Part shown: piece after piece, positions 1 to 8,844 of the stretch | Position numbering within the stretch: the stretch's first letter is position 1 | Layout: each line of letters opens with the position of its first letter | Assembly: GCA_900315425.1 (NCBI GenBank) | Contig: OMZA01000001.1 | Coordinates: 184,810-248,809, forward strand | DNA length: 64,000 bases | Direction of reading: 5' to 3' | DNA from: an uncultured Eubacteriales bacterium | GTDB lineage: Bacteria; Bacillota; Clostridia; Lachnospirales; Lachnospiraceae | The notes under the pieces: generated by a model | Told to the model about the DNA's origin: nothing | Database searches by the model: none | The model's input: only the letters and a program-made list of their open reading frames with translations | Made by a program: the position numbers and the translations under genes

Positions 1-1250
1 TTGCAGGACCTTCAGTAGAGGATTATAGAGTAGAAGTCTATGATCCATCACATGCAAATACTGGTTATACATCATCTACAGATACATCAGAAGATTCCTT
101 TGTATTTAGGTCTTACTTACATCCTGATGAAGATTATTTATCTTTAGATCTTAAAATTAATCAGGTAAATATTGTTAAAACAGGTGGTATAAGCATAACA
201 AAGAGTCAGGCTTCAACTAGTGATACAGCTTTAGATTCAAGTACGGATTATACATTTTATGTGGTATATAGCAATGTAGGCGGAAGAGCTCTTGAAAACA
301 CCAATATTGTAAGAAAAGTAACATTGAAAAACGGTGAAACTTGGACTAGTGACGGTATTCCGGTTGGAACAGAGTACACTATATACGAGGCAATGCCAAC
401 AGATGGTTCAGAGATTTATAGTATAAATGGAAGTACATCATATTCCACATTATCAACGTCTACAACTATTGGACAAGAATGGGGAACAACCACAGATATA
501 ACATTGGCATCAGGTACGCCATATGTAACAGGAACAGTTGTAGAAGCGGATAGTACTAATTATTCAGCATATAACTTCGCTAATACAATTAATCAAACAG
601 TTGATTTAGCATTAAAAAAGGATTGGGCAGATATTGCAAGTGTAGCCTCATTACCATCAGCACATTTTAAACTTAGAAGAAAGATAAGTGGAGCGGATGA
701 TAGTACATATGTGTATGTTCCGGTTACTTATGATACATCAACATCTTCTTATAAGTATGACTCAAGTGTTACATCGCCAACAGAAGATAATTATGTGATG
801 GAACTTACATCGTCTAATGTAACGTCTACAACAATTTCAAATACTGCAACCTGGAATATAAACATTACAGGTCTTGATAAATATACAGACGATAGTCTGA
901 CGGCAAGTAAAGTTAGTTATGTATACGATATTGTAGAAGTGGTTTCAAATGGAACAACCTATACGGAAGTTTCAGATTTAGCTTCTATAACATTAGGTGG
1001 AGATACATATACGGTAACCTATGGTACTAGAACAATAACAGCAAGCAGTGTAGATACGACGAATACATCTACATATACCATGTCTGTTACTAATACATAT
1101 CAATCTCCAAGTTATGTATTACCTGTAACTGGGGGAAGGGGATATGGAAAATATTTAATATTAGGATACATATTCATTCTAATTGCTTTAGCAGGATTGG
1201 TATATCGAAATAAAGATAGAACCCAAAATCCTGATAATATATATGGTTAA
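1..1250 (+). CDS. Pilus tip adhesin, C-terminal part (5' truncated by window edge), LPVTG-anchored
   Basis: The reading frame is open from base 3 with no start codon in view, so the gene begins upstream of the window. The visible protein (about 415 residues) is Thr/Ser/Tyr-rich and beta-rich. It aligns along its length with the C-terminal third of the complete adhesin at 9613-13656, sharing for example the 'RVEVYDP', 'FVFRSY-HPDE' and 'LKNGETWTSDGIPVGT-YTIYE' stretches. It ends in a cell-wall sorting signal: LPVTG, then a hydrophobic segment and a basic tail (YRNKDR). By family knowledge this is the large ancillary (tip) subunit of a sortase-built pilus. It is followed by the major and minor pilin genes in the same direction. 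The fibro-slime domain expected further upstream is not visible here. Confidence 0.85.
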   Translation, partial: AGPSVEDYRVEVYDPSHANTGYTSSTDTSEDSFVFRSYLHPDEDYLSLDLKINQVNIVKTGGISITKSQASTSDTALDSSTDYTFYVVYSNVGGRALENTNIVRKVTLKNGETWTSDGIPVGTEYTIYEAMPTDGSEIYSINGSTSYSTLSTSTTIGQEWGTTTDITLASGTPYVTGTVVEADSTNYSAYNFANTINQTVDLALKKDWADIASVASLPSAHFKLRRKISGADDSTYVYVPVTYDTSTSSYKYDSSVTSPTEDNYVMELTSSNVTSTTISNTATWNINITGLDKYTDDSLTASKVSYVYDIVEVVSNGTTYTEVSDLASITLGGDTYTVTYGTRTITASSVDTTNTSTYTMSVTNTYQSPSYVLPVTGGRGYGKYLILGYIFILIALAGLVYRNKDRTQNPDNIYG

Positions 1251-1262
1251 TATTAATTAAGG

Positions 1263-1302
1263 GTGTTTTGATGGCAAAAAAAAACTAATATAAATCAAAC
1301 AC
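1263..1302 (+). promoter_or_regulatory. Stem-loop between tip adhesin and major pilin
   Basis: GTGTTTTGAT (1263-1272) can pair with ATCAAACAC (1294-1302), giving about 9 bp with one bulged T and a 21-base A-rich loop. There is no T-tract after it, so it is not a classical terminator. It could act as a processing or partial-termination site that lets the pilin be made in excess over the tip subunit. That role is inference. The corresponding spacer in the second locus (13657-13695) has no equivalent. Confidence 0.35.
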
Positions 1303-1318
1303 AGAAAGGACAAGTAAT

Positions 1319-2926
1319 ATGAAGAGAATGAAAAAATTAATGGCCATTATCACAGCGGTAGTTATGACAATGGCAATGTCAGCAGTTGCATTTGCAGATG
1401 CAACATTAAGTAGAGAAACCGGTGATACACATACTTATGAAGTGTATCAGATTTTTACAGCAACATCATACGATTCCACATCAGGTCAGTTTTCAGGAAT
1501 TAAGTATGGTGCAAATAGTACCGGAACTTTAGGCAGTGATGTTTCCACAACAGTATTAAATGCGTTATCAGCAGTTAATTCATCATCAGATGCAGAAAAG
1601 ATTGCTGTAATTGATAACTATTGGAATCAGACAAAGGCAGCATTTGCAACGATTAATAATACTACAGCAACAGCTTCGTTACCAACTGGATATTATCTTA
1701 TTAAAGATACAACTACATCAACAGATGGAGATTCTATTAACTTCCATGTAGTTACTGTTTCAGATGGTTCAACTGCTTTGACAATTACAGATAAGAGAGA
1801 TGTTCCAACTGTTCAAAAGTATATTAAAGAAGATTCTACAAATACATATGGAAAAGCAGCTGATTATTCAAAGGGTGAGGAAACAATTGGATTCAGACTT
1901 GTTGGTACACTTCCTGCAGCTGCAGACTACGCAAGATATACCAGATATAATTACACATTTACAGATACTTTAACAAAAATGACATATGTTGCAAATTCAA
2001 TAACAGCAAAAGTATATTCAGGATACACAAATGCTAATTCACTTGGAACATTATATGGAACACTTGATTTAACAGATTCTAATGTATCATTAACTGCCAA
2101 CGGTTCATCTATAGTATTAAGTTTTAATGATACAAAGACAGCAGTTTACACAGATAACACAATTGCAGCAGGTATCCCTGCAGGTTATGTAATCGTGGTT
2201 GAATATAATGCAAAATTCACAAATGATGCTGTAACAGGAGCAAATGGAAACCCTAACTCTGTTAAGGTAACATATTCAAATAATCCTAACCTTGATTCAA
2301 CAGGTACTCCTATTAATACAACTGAGGATACGCCAATAGATTATGCATATGCATTTACATATGAATTCGATGGATTAAAGGTTGATAGTACAACTAATCA
2401 GGCACTTACAAGTGCAGGTTTTAAGATTAGAGACGAATCTGGTAATAAATATGCAATAATAAATTCAAGTAATGTGGTAACCGGATGGACAACAAATGAA
2501 GCATCAGGTACAGAAATTCTTACAACAAATGCAGGTAAAATTATTGTTAATGGACTTGACGCAGGAACATATACATTAAGAGAGACCAAGGTTCCTACAG
2601 GATACTCAGCTATTGCAGATGTTCCATTCACAGTTACTGCAACAATCAGTGCAGTTGCTACACCTACAGCAGGATCTAAAGAATATGAAGTAACAGCTAT
2701 TGGAATTGCATCAACAAGTGCAGATATGAAAGTTAATTATCAGGGTGCAACAGCTACATCTGCCAATGCAACCAATGGTAAAGTCTATGCTAATATTTTA
2801 AATACACCTACATCAACACTTCCAACAACTGGTGGAATTGGTACAAGAATGTTCTACATCATTGGTGGTGCTTTAATGGTATTCGCAGCAGCAGTTCTTG
2901 TACTTAAGAGAAAAATGGCAAAATAA
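1319..2926 (+). CDS. Major pilin, SpaA-type isopeptide-forming backbone subunit (locus 1)
   Basis: A 535-aa secreted pilin. It has an N-terminal signal peptide (residues 1-26, cleavage likely after AFA) and an Ala/Thr-rich body. A lysine-bearing segment 'VQKYIKED' around residues 165-172 fits the pilin-motif lysine used for subunit polymerisation. An E-box 'YTLRETKVPTGY' has its conserved Glu near residue 422, and the sorting signal LPTTG lies at about 501-505 before a hydrophobic stretch and RKMAK tail. By family knowledge such subunits are linked Lys-to-Thr by a class C sortase and stabilised by internal isopeptide bonds. A strong SD (GAAAGGA) precedes ATG 1319. The 538-aa pilin at 13696 is a close paralogue. 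No sortase gene is visible in this locus. Confidence 0.92.
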   Translation: MKRMKKLMAIITAVVMTMAMSAVAFADATLSRETGDTHTYEVYQIFTATSYDSTSGQFSGIKYGANSTGTLGSDVSTTVLNALSAVNSSSDAEKIAVIDNYWNQTKAAFATINNTTATASLPTGYYLIKDTTTSTDGDSINFHVVTVSDGSTALTITDKRDVPTVQKYIKEDSTNTYGKAADYSKGEETIGFRLVGTLPAAADYARYTRYNYTFTDTLTKMTYVANSITAKVYSGYTNANSLGTLYGTLDLTDSNVSLTANGSSIVLSFNDTKTAVYTDNTIAAGIPAGYVIVVEYNAKFTNDAVTGANGNPNSVKVTYSNNPNLDSTGTPINTTEDTPIDYAYAFTYEFDGLKVDSTTNQALTSAGFKIRDESGNKYAIINSSNVVTGWTTNEASGTEILTTNAGKIIVNGLDAGTYTLRETKVPTGYSAIADVPFTVTATISAVATPTAGSKEYEVTAIGIASTSADMKVNYQGATATSANATNGKVYANILNTPTSTLPTTGGIGTRMFYIIGGALMVFAAAVLVLKRKMAK

Positions 2927-2970
2927 TAAGTGAATCTCTATAAACCGAGACACAGAGAAGAGTGATTATA

Positions 2971-3741
2971 TTGAAAAATAGAACAGCTACAATAATAAAA
3001 ATAGTAGCCTTAGTGCTTCTAATATGCTGTGTGTTTTCTACAAATGTAACCATGGTACATGCATTGACATATCAGGATGTTGATATTGATGAAACAGGAA
3101 GCATCAGCATTACAATTAAATATGATGATAATCCTGTTGCAGGTGGAAGTGTTACTCTGTATCAGGTTGCAAGTATGCAACTTGATGAAAATGGAGATTT
3201 ACAGTTTGTATTGACTCAGGATTATGAGAGTTTTGATGGTGATTTAACTACTTTAGACGAATCGCTTACAAGTTCGCTTGAGACATATACAGAGCTTAAC
3301 GAATTGGTAGGTCTCACCCAGAATATAAACGATAGTGGTTATACATGTTTTAATGATTTAACACTTGGATTATATTTGGTTATTCAAGGTGATGCAGCCG
3401 ATGGATACATGCCGATTAGTACATTTCTAGTTACTGTTCCAGAGGAAACAAGTGGTACAGTAATATATGATGTAGATGCATCTCCAAAGACCTCGGTAGC
3501 TAAAATTGCAGATTGTACACCGATTGCAGAAGAAGAGACAACAACAGTAACAGAGACTACTCAGGAAACTACCACGCCAGCAGGCACTTCTTCAAAGGTG
3601 AAAAAAGAAACACCAACACCAACAATTCCTCAAACAGGACTATTGGTATGGCCAGTGGTATTACTTATAATAGTAGGTGTGTTATTGGTTGGATTAGGAT
3701 TTATGTTAGTATTTTTAGATAAAGATAAAGAGAGCAAATAA
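2971..3741 (+). CDS. Minor (base/anchor-type) pilin subunit, IPQTG sorting signal (locus 1)
   Basis: About 256 aa if started at TTG 2971. The alternative GTG at 2962 lies directly against the GAGAAG Shine-Dalgarno, while 2971 has better spacing. A signal peptide (to about residue 31, ending VHA) is followed by a compact beta-rich domain of the 'GSISITIKYDDNPVAGG-VTLYQVA' type. A Thr/Glu/Pro-rich linker, the signal IPQTG (about 219-223), a transmembrane segment and the tail DKDKESK complete the protein. It matches the minor pilin at 16204-16941 in layout and sorting motif. In pilus families such a small subunit usually sits at the base and is attached to the wall. The gene ends the locus and is followed by a terminator. 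Confidence 0.82.
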   Translation: MKNRTATIIKIVALVLLICCVFSTNVTMVHALTYQDVDIDETGSISITIKYDDNPVAGGSVTLYQVASMQLDENGDLQFVLTQDYESFDGDLTTLDESLTSSLETYTELNELVGLTQNINDSGYTCFNDLTLGLYLVIQGDAADGYMPISTFLVTVPEETSGTVIYDVDASPKTSVAKIADCTPIAEEETTTVTETTQETTTPAGTSSKVKKETPTPTIPQTGLLVWPVVLLIIVGVLLVGLGFMLVFLDKDKESK

Positions 3742-3760
3742 TTAAAGCTCAAAGATGAGG

Positions 3761-3800
3761 CTGTCATATATGGGATTTCTCATATATGGCGGTCTTTTGT
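3761..3800 (+). terminator. Rho-independent terminator after pilus locus 1
   Basis: The inverted repeat CTGTCATATATG / CATATATGGCGG (12 bp including two G-T pairs, 8-base loop) is followed by TCTTTTGTTG. It lies 20 bases after the minor pilin stop and separates the pilus locus from lysA. Confidence 0.75.
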
Positions 3801-3904
3801 TGTTAGGTTTAAATGATAACAATGAAAACAATTGTAGATAAATTTATACAAATAATGTATACTTTCTAAGTAATAATATTTTAAACGAGATAAAGAGGTA
3901 CGAT

Positions 3905-5206
3905 ATGAGTGACGTAAAAGTAATAAAAGACGGAAAATTATATTTTGATGGTTGCGATACAACTGAGCTAGCAAAGAAATATGGAACTCCTTTATATGTA
4001 ATGTCTTATACAGAGATTACAAAAAGGTTAAATGAGCTTAAAGAGCAGTTTACAGATAAGTATCCTGGTGCCAGAGTTGCATATGCTTCCAAAGCATTTT
4101 GTACAGAGGGAATGTATGAGATTCTTAAGCAACAGGGTGCTTGTATAGATGTTGTATCCGGTGGAGAAATATATGCCGCTAAGAAGGTGAATTTTCCGGC
4201 AGAAAGAGTTGAATTTAATGGAAATAATAAGCTTCCAAGTGAAATAGATATGGCAGTGGAATACGGCGTTGGACGTATTATTCTAGACGGTCTTAACGAG
4301 ATAGAGTTAATTGAAGAAGCTTGTAAAAAATACAACAAGAAAATGAACATAATAATCCGTATTACACCAGGTGTTGCAGCTAGTACTCATGATTATATAA
4401 TAACAGGAAAGAAGGATTCCAAATTTGGAATTCCTCTTGATGAAGAAGTATTTATGCCGATTGTTAAACAGGTAATTGATTCTGAATATCTTGAATTTGT
4501 TGGTCTTCACATGCATATTGGTTCTCAATTGTTTGAAAATGATGCCTTTCTTCAGGCATTAGATGTGCTTATGGATTGGGCTGGAAAGATTAAAAAAGAG
4601 TATGATGTGGATGTTAAGGAAGTTAACTTCGGTGGCGGATATGGTGCAACATACATTGATGAACAGAGAAAACCATATAGTTTCTTCTTAGATCCAATGA
4701 TGGAAAGAATGAATGAGAGAGCTAAAGAGATAGGAATACAGTGTCCGGTGGCAGTAGTAGAGCCGGGAAGGTCTATAGCTGCAGAAGCTGGTATTACCCT
4801 TTATACTGTAGGTCAGATAAAGGATATTAAAGGTCTTAGAAAATATGTATCCGTAGATGGTGGAATGGGAGATAACATAAGAGTGGCTCTTTATCAGGCA
4901 GAGTATACAGGTGTAATTGCTAATAAAGCTGAGGAAGCAAAGGATGATAAGGTCACTGTATGTGGAAAATGTTGTGAATCTGGAGATATTATCTTAACAG
5001 ATTTTATGGTACCAAAGTCAGTGGAAAGAGGAGATATATTAGCTACTTATTCTACAGGTGCATACGGATATTCCATGGCATCTAATTACAATAATAATCC
5101 AATACCAGGAGTAGTTCTAGTAAGAGAAGGAAAAAGTGATTGGATGGTTAAACCACAGACATATGAACAGATAGTTCAGAATAATGTGATACCAGATATT
5201 ATATAA
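3905..5206 (+). CDS. lysA: Diaminopimelate decarboxylase
   Basis: A 433-aa fold-type III PLP enzyme that decarboxylates meso-diaminopimelate to L-lysine, the last step of lysine biosynthesis in the cytosol. The PLP lysine is in 'YASKAF' (K63). The phosphate-binding 'NFGGGYG', the 'VEPGRSI' motif and the substrate-binding 'CGKCCESGD' near the C-terminus are all present and in the usual order. Length is normal for the family. The start ATG 3905 has an AAAGAGG SD at good spacing. It stands alone after the terminator of the pilus locus. The rest of the lysine pathway is not here except the aspartokinase at 35809-37128. Confidence 0.95.
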   Translation: MSDVKVIKDGKLYFDGCDTTELAKKYGTPLYVMSYTEITKRLNELKEQFTDKYPGARVAYASKAFCTEGMYEILKQQGACIDVVSGGEIYAAKKVNFPAERVEFNGNNKLPSEIDMAVEYGVGRIILDGLNEIELIEEACKKYNKKMNIIIRITPGVAASTHDYIITGKKDSKFGIPLDEEVFMPIVKQVIDSEYLEFVGLHMHIGSQLFENDAFLQALDVLMDWAGKIKKEYDVDVKEVNFGGGYGATYIDEQRKPYSFFLDPMMERMNERAKEIGIQCPVAVVEPGRSIAAEAGITLYTVGQIKDIKGLRKYVSVDGGMGDNIRVALYQAEYTGVIANKAEEAKDDKVTVCGKCCESGDIILTDFMVPKSVERGDILATYSTGAYGYSMASNYNNNPIPGVVLVREGKSDWMVKPQTYEQIVQNNVIPDII

Positions 5207-5282
5207 AAGATTATATAAAAAATTATGTAAAATATTTAATTAAAAAAATTGAGAAAATACGTTAATTCTAAGTATTCTTTCG

Positions 5283-5311
5283 TTGATTGAAAAGGGCTTT
5301 TTAGATATAAT
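5283..5311 (+). promoter_or_regulatory. Sigma-A-type promoter for the arginase-fold gene
   Basis: TTGATT (5283-5288) and TATAAT (5306-5311) are separated by 17 bases, 38 bases upstream of the ATG at 5350. It is a close match to the vegetative consensus in an otherwise empty spacer. Confidence 0.6.
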
Positions 5312-5349
5312 AGTAGGTAGTATATGTACTGTGCAAATGGGGGATAAGC

Positions 5350-6159
5350 ATGATATTATTGTATCCACAATGGCAAGGTGTAGGGGAAATAGACGCCTAT
5401 TATGCTGCAGAGGAAATTGAAAAAATATATCTAAGAAAGAAAAATTTAAAGTATCATAAAGTCGATATAAGCAAAAAAGTAGTATCAAAAAGGGAACAAC
5501 ACATACTCGGATATGCAGACATTATAAAGCAGACAGTATCCACCGGTATGACGGTCTCTTTGAATTCACCGGATAAGATATTTACCATTGGAGGTGGCTG
5601 CGATGTTGATATTGTGCCGGTGGAATGGCTTAATAGAAAGTATGATGGGGACATGACAGTGTTCTGGTTTGGTGCTCATGGAGATATGAAATCACCTAAG
5701 GAATCTGAGAATGGACTGTTTCGTAACATGCCGGCTCGTATGCTTATGGAACCGGAATATGAACTGAAAAAGATTGTAACAAAGCCAATATTACCGAAGA
5801 ATTTTGTTCAATTAGGTGGAAGAGACTTAGATGCTAAAGAAAAGAAGTTTATTTTAGTAAACAATATAGATTATCTTTCTGTGGAAATGATTATGAACAG
5901 CATAAATGAAGTTCTTGAAGGAAAAAATACTAAGTATGCATATATTCATTTTGGTTTAGACGTTTTAGATCCTAAAGAATTTTCTTCAGTGCAAACACCT
6001 GTAAAAAAAGGTATGTCTATAAGTACAGCTAAAAAACTATTAAGTATGATAAAAGATAAATATCAGATTGTTGGATTTGGATTATACGAGTATAAAAAAT
6101 CAGGACAAGAACAGGATTTTATTGAGTATATATTTGATTATGCAAAAGAATTATTTTAA
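5350..6159 (+). CDS. Arginase/ureohydrolase-fold protein with degenerate metal site
   Basis: A 269-aa protein. The overall order of motifs follows arginases and agmatinases. However, the conserved metal ligands are largely replaced. The family GGDHS is 'GGGCD' (81-85), so the His is Cys. The family DAHxD is 'GAHGD' (108-112), so the first Asp is Gly. The family SxDxDxxDP is 'HFGLDVLDP' (200-208), so its first Asp is Gly. H110, D112, D204 and the C-terminal Glu (in LYEYKK) remain. By family knowledge the lost residues build the dinuclear Mn site, so classical arginase or agmatinase activity is doubtful. It may be a pseudoenzyme, or use another metal or substrate. It has its own promoter and terminator, and a GGGGGAT SD precedes ATG 5350. 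Confidence 0.7.
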   Translation: MILLYPQWQGVGEIDAYYAAEEIEKIYLRKKNLKYHKVDISKKVVSKREQHILGYADIIKQTVSTGMTVSLNSPDKIFTIGGGCDVDIVPVEWLNRKYDGDMTVFWFGAHGDMKSPKESENGLFRNMPARMLMEPEYELKKIVTKPILPKNFVQLGGRDLDAKEKKFILVNNIDYLSVEMIMNSINEVLEGKNTKYAYIHFGLDVLDPKEFSSVQTPVKKGMSISTAKKLLSMIKDKYQIVGFGLYEYKKSGQEQDFIEYIFDYAKELF

Positions 6160-6162
6160 TAG

Positions 6163-6200
6163 AAGTTCTACGAATCTCTGGGATTCGTAGGACTTTTTTT
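6163..6200 (+). terminator. Rho-independent terminator after the arginase-fold gene
   Basis: AGTTCTACGAATC pairs with GGATTCGTAGGACT around a short TCTG loop, and is followed by seven T residues. Confidence 0.85.
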
Positions 6201-6286
6201 GAGGGGTGAATTGTCACTAATTTGTCATAGTGATAGTGATATTATTTTAATATAATAGGGGGTAGTTTTACTCGGAGGGATGAATT

Positions 6287-8587
6287 ATGTCAGAGTATTA
6301 CAATAGCAGAGACTTGATAAAAGAAAAAACAGCCTTTATATGTAAATTTTTAGACGTTCTAGCTTCGGATATATATCCGGATGACTATGATAATGAATTT
6401 AATAAAAATAAAAGATATATAGCAATTAATCCGGAGGATGCAGGTAGAATAGTAGATAATATACTACAGAAAAAAGAAGCATATATTGAGTTGTATGAAA
6501 CTAAAACGCCAATAGAAAAAAAATATATTGAGTATATGTTTGCATTTTTGGAAAGATTTAATGAAGTTACAAGCAAAAATGATGCTTACAATGTACGTGG
6601 GGTTTATGATTGTAGTAGTATCCTTGTAAATAATTTTAAATCTTATTCAATAACCAATAGAATAATAATGGTTCAAATAGGTATATATTCCATAGATATT
6701 ATTTGTGAAATAATTACTTATGAGAATATGAATAGTAATGATAGAGATTATACAAAAGAGATAGACTGTAGAGCTGAAATAATGCAGAAGTTGGAAAAAA
6801 TAATAGATTATATATCTATGTTGGATACCAGCGATAATCATATGAACAATATTATGAGAATCCATAAAGAAATTATTTGTATTGGTGCGGGCATAAAAAA
6901 TGGATGGTTGATAGATGATTTAATGGCATTATATTTTGTACAAAATTATTGTTATGAATTTAAAGCTTGTTATGATAAATATTATGGAATAAAGAATAAA
7001 GATATATCAGATTTAGATATTGTTGAAGATTTAGAGATTGCATTGAAAAAAATAATGCAGTTGGAGAAAAACATTAATGAAAAATGTATAGAGAATATAA
7101 GTATTAGAAAAGAATTATTAATGGAATCTAGGGAAATAATGCTAGGCGTTAATAATGTCTTTTATAAGCTTATAAATATATTAGATAAGTATTCGGCTAA
7201 AGTGGATGTATATGTGGAATTAGATGAGGTTGGAAAGGTTATAACTCGTTCCATAGACAAAAAGATATATCCGTCTGAACTAAAGATGCTAGAGATGATA
7301 AAAAACTTGGATATACTAACAAATTCTTTATCTAAGTCTATATATGAGAATTCTAAAGCCTTTGATGAATTTGAGGTTAACTTGGAAAATGATTTAGGTA
7401 AACTTCGAAGATTGTTAAAATATGAAGGAGAATATTGTAGTGATTCTCCTTCTTTTGAAGATTTTAAAGATGCTTACAATGATATGCTAGAGTATTCTGA
7501 AGAATTATTTGATGATTTGGAAGATGTGGATTTTAAAAGACTTACATCTTGCTTTAAAAAACTAGGAAATGCGGCAGTTAATTATAAATCAGAGATGGAG
7601 AGAAAAGGTTTTGTTACCGGCTCTAGAGCTGAAAAGTCTAAATATAAAGCTATTATAGAATTAATAGATGTTATTGAAGAAAGAAAAAAAGTAATTCAAA
7701 ATATTAAAATTACAAAATTTGAAAATGAACTAAAGATAGAGAATATTATTTTATCCAAGTTCAATAGCTACGACTCTATGGAAGATAAATTAGAATTTTT
7801 ATTGGATATGAAGGAAATATCCGATAAAAATCTAATAGTATCAGCTGAGAAGAAAGTCATTGATCAGTTACTTATGATAACTTTTGATGAAAGAAAAATA
7901 TTAGAGCTATCAGATGCTATAAGTAATATCTTAATAAGAGGTTTGGAAGAATCCCTTAAAAATCTTAAGAAGTGTATCTCTGACTTAAAGAATGATGAAA
8001 GATATTCTGATGTAAGTGATGATTTAATAAAAGAAATTGCCATTATTAAAACTAACTTATCAATTGAAAATAGAATAGATAATCTTAATGCAATTTTATA
8101 TGCTGATAAAACTAACTTAAATGACAATCAGATTACAGAATTAAAAAAATGTCTTAAAAATTCTATAAAGAAATATATAGATGAAAATAATATAGATTAT
8201 TATGACGTAAGGGTAATAGAACATAAAGCAACCAAGGAAGAAGTGGAAGAATTAAATTCTAAACTACCTGTGAATTTAATGATAAATAGAGAAGAGGAAA
8301 TATTTAATGCCAATTGTGTTATGATAGAGAAATTCTCTAAAAGTTTAAAATCTTGGAGAAAAGTTGGTATTAATCCTGTAAGGCAAGTAAAGGCATTACT
8401 AGGAAAGGATAATTCGACAATATATGATATTATGGAAAGTCTTGAAGATGAGAGGCAGGCTGAGAGAATTATGGAATCAATGGCTAACAATGATCCTATT
8501 TCCAGGAAAGACCATGATGCAGTTTTAATAGCAATTAAGGAACATAAAATCAAGATGGGAAGGAAAGAATGGATAGTAGAGAAGTAA
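6287..8587 (+). CDS. Uncharacterised 766-aa helical protein
   Basis: I do not recognise a family. The protein is soluble-looking: there is no signal peptide, no convincing transmembrane segment and no sorting signal. It is rich in Lys, Glu, Ile, Asn and Asp, with long stretches of helix- and coiled-coil-type composition. No nucleotide-binding or protease motif is seen. Start ATG 6287 has a good SD (CGGAGGGATGAATT). The gene is more AT-rich than the pilus and metabolic genes around it. Its last 19 bases overlap a decayed ABC-transporter ATPase fragment that starts at 8569. That makes it possible that the present C-terminus (about from 'GRKEWIVEK') was created by the deletion that left those fragments. 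It sits in a pocket with pseudogenes and repeats, which suggests accessory or horizontally acquired DNA. Confidence 0.6.
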   Translation: MSEYYNSRDLIKEKTAFICKFLDVLASDIYPDDYDNEFNKNKRYIAINPEDAGRIVDNILQKKEAYIELYETKTPIEKKYIEYMFAFLERFNEVTSKNDAYNVRGVYDCSSILVNNFKSYSITNRIIMVQIGIYSIDIICEIITYENMNSNDRDYTKEIDCRAEIMQKLEKIIDYISMLDTSDNHMNNIMRIHKEIICIGAGIKNGWLIDDLMALYFVQNYCYEFKACYDKYYGIKNKDISDLDIVEDLEIALKKIMQLEKNINEKCIENISIRKELLMESREIMLGVNNVFYKLINILDKYSAKVDVYVELDEVGKVITRSIDKKIYPSELKMLEMIKNLDILTNSLSKSIYENSKAFDEFEVNLENDLGKLRRLLKYEGEYCSDSPSFEDFKDAYNDMLEYSEELFDDLEDVDFKRLTSCFKKLGNAAVNYKSEMERKGFVTGSRAEKSKYKAIIELIDVIEERKKVIQNIKITKFENELKIENIILSKFNSYDSMEDKLEFLLDMKEISDKNLIVSAEKKVIDQLLMITFDERKILELSDAISNILIRGLEESLKNLKKCISDLKNDERYSDVSDDLIKEIAIIKTNLSIENRIDNLNAILYADKTNLNDNQITELKKCLKNSIKKYIDENNIDYYDVRVIEHKATKEEVEELNSKLPVNLMINREEEIFNANCVMIEKFSKSLKSWRKVGINPVRQVKALLGKDNSTIYDIMESLEDERQAERIMESMANNDPISRKDHDAVLIAIKEHKIKMGRKEWIVEK

Positions 8588-8844
8588 TACTAAGGGGAAG
8601 TAATATTCACAAATCCTTGTTATATGCCTTAAGTGGAATGGGCAAAATTGACAAGGGAATGATCCAATACAGAGGGACGAATATTACTGATATGTCTGAA
8701 AAAGAAAAGGCCAACCTTAGAGCTAGGGAATTTGGATTTATTTTTCAGGAACCTCAGTTAGTATCCAATCTTACAATATTTGAAAATGTAGCTATATCCG
8801 GGTGGATAGCGGATAAGCAAGATTTTTGGTGGCTGGTCTCATAG
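8569..8844 (+). pseudogene. Decayed ABC transporter ATPase fragment (LolD/MacB-type)
   Basis: The open frame (91 codons) reads like the first part of a LolD-type ATPase. The region after Walker A (SLLYALSGM-KID-G), a 'TDMSEKEKANLR' segment and the Q-loop 'FGFIFQEPQLVSNLTIFENV' are recognisable. Walker A itself is corrupted to GSNIHKS instead of GSSGSGKST, one residue shorter. The frame stops before the signature LSGGQ and Walker B. The next fragment, a permease piece, is in another frame. I infer an internal deletion that removed most of the ATPase and of the permease, so no functional protein is expected. Confidence 0.75.

Noticed and set aside
3513-3722. 69-codon + strand frame inside the minor pilin
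   Set aside because: It is an alternate frame of the Thr/Pro-rich linker, with no SD.
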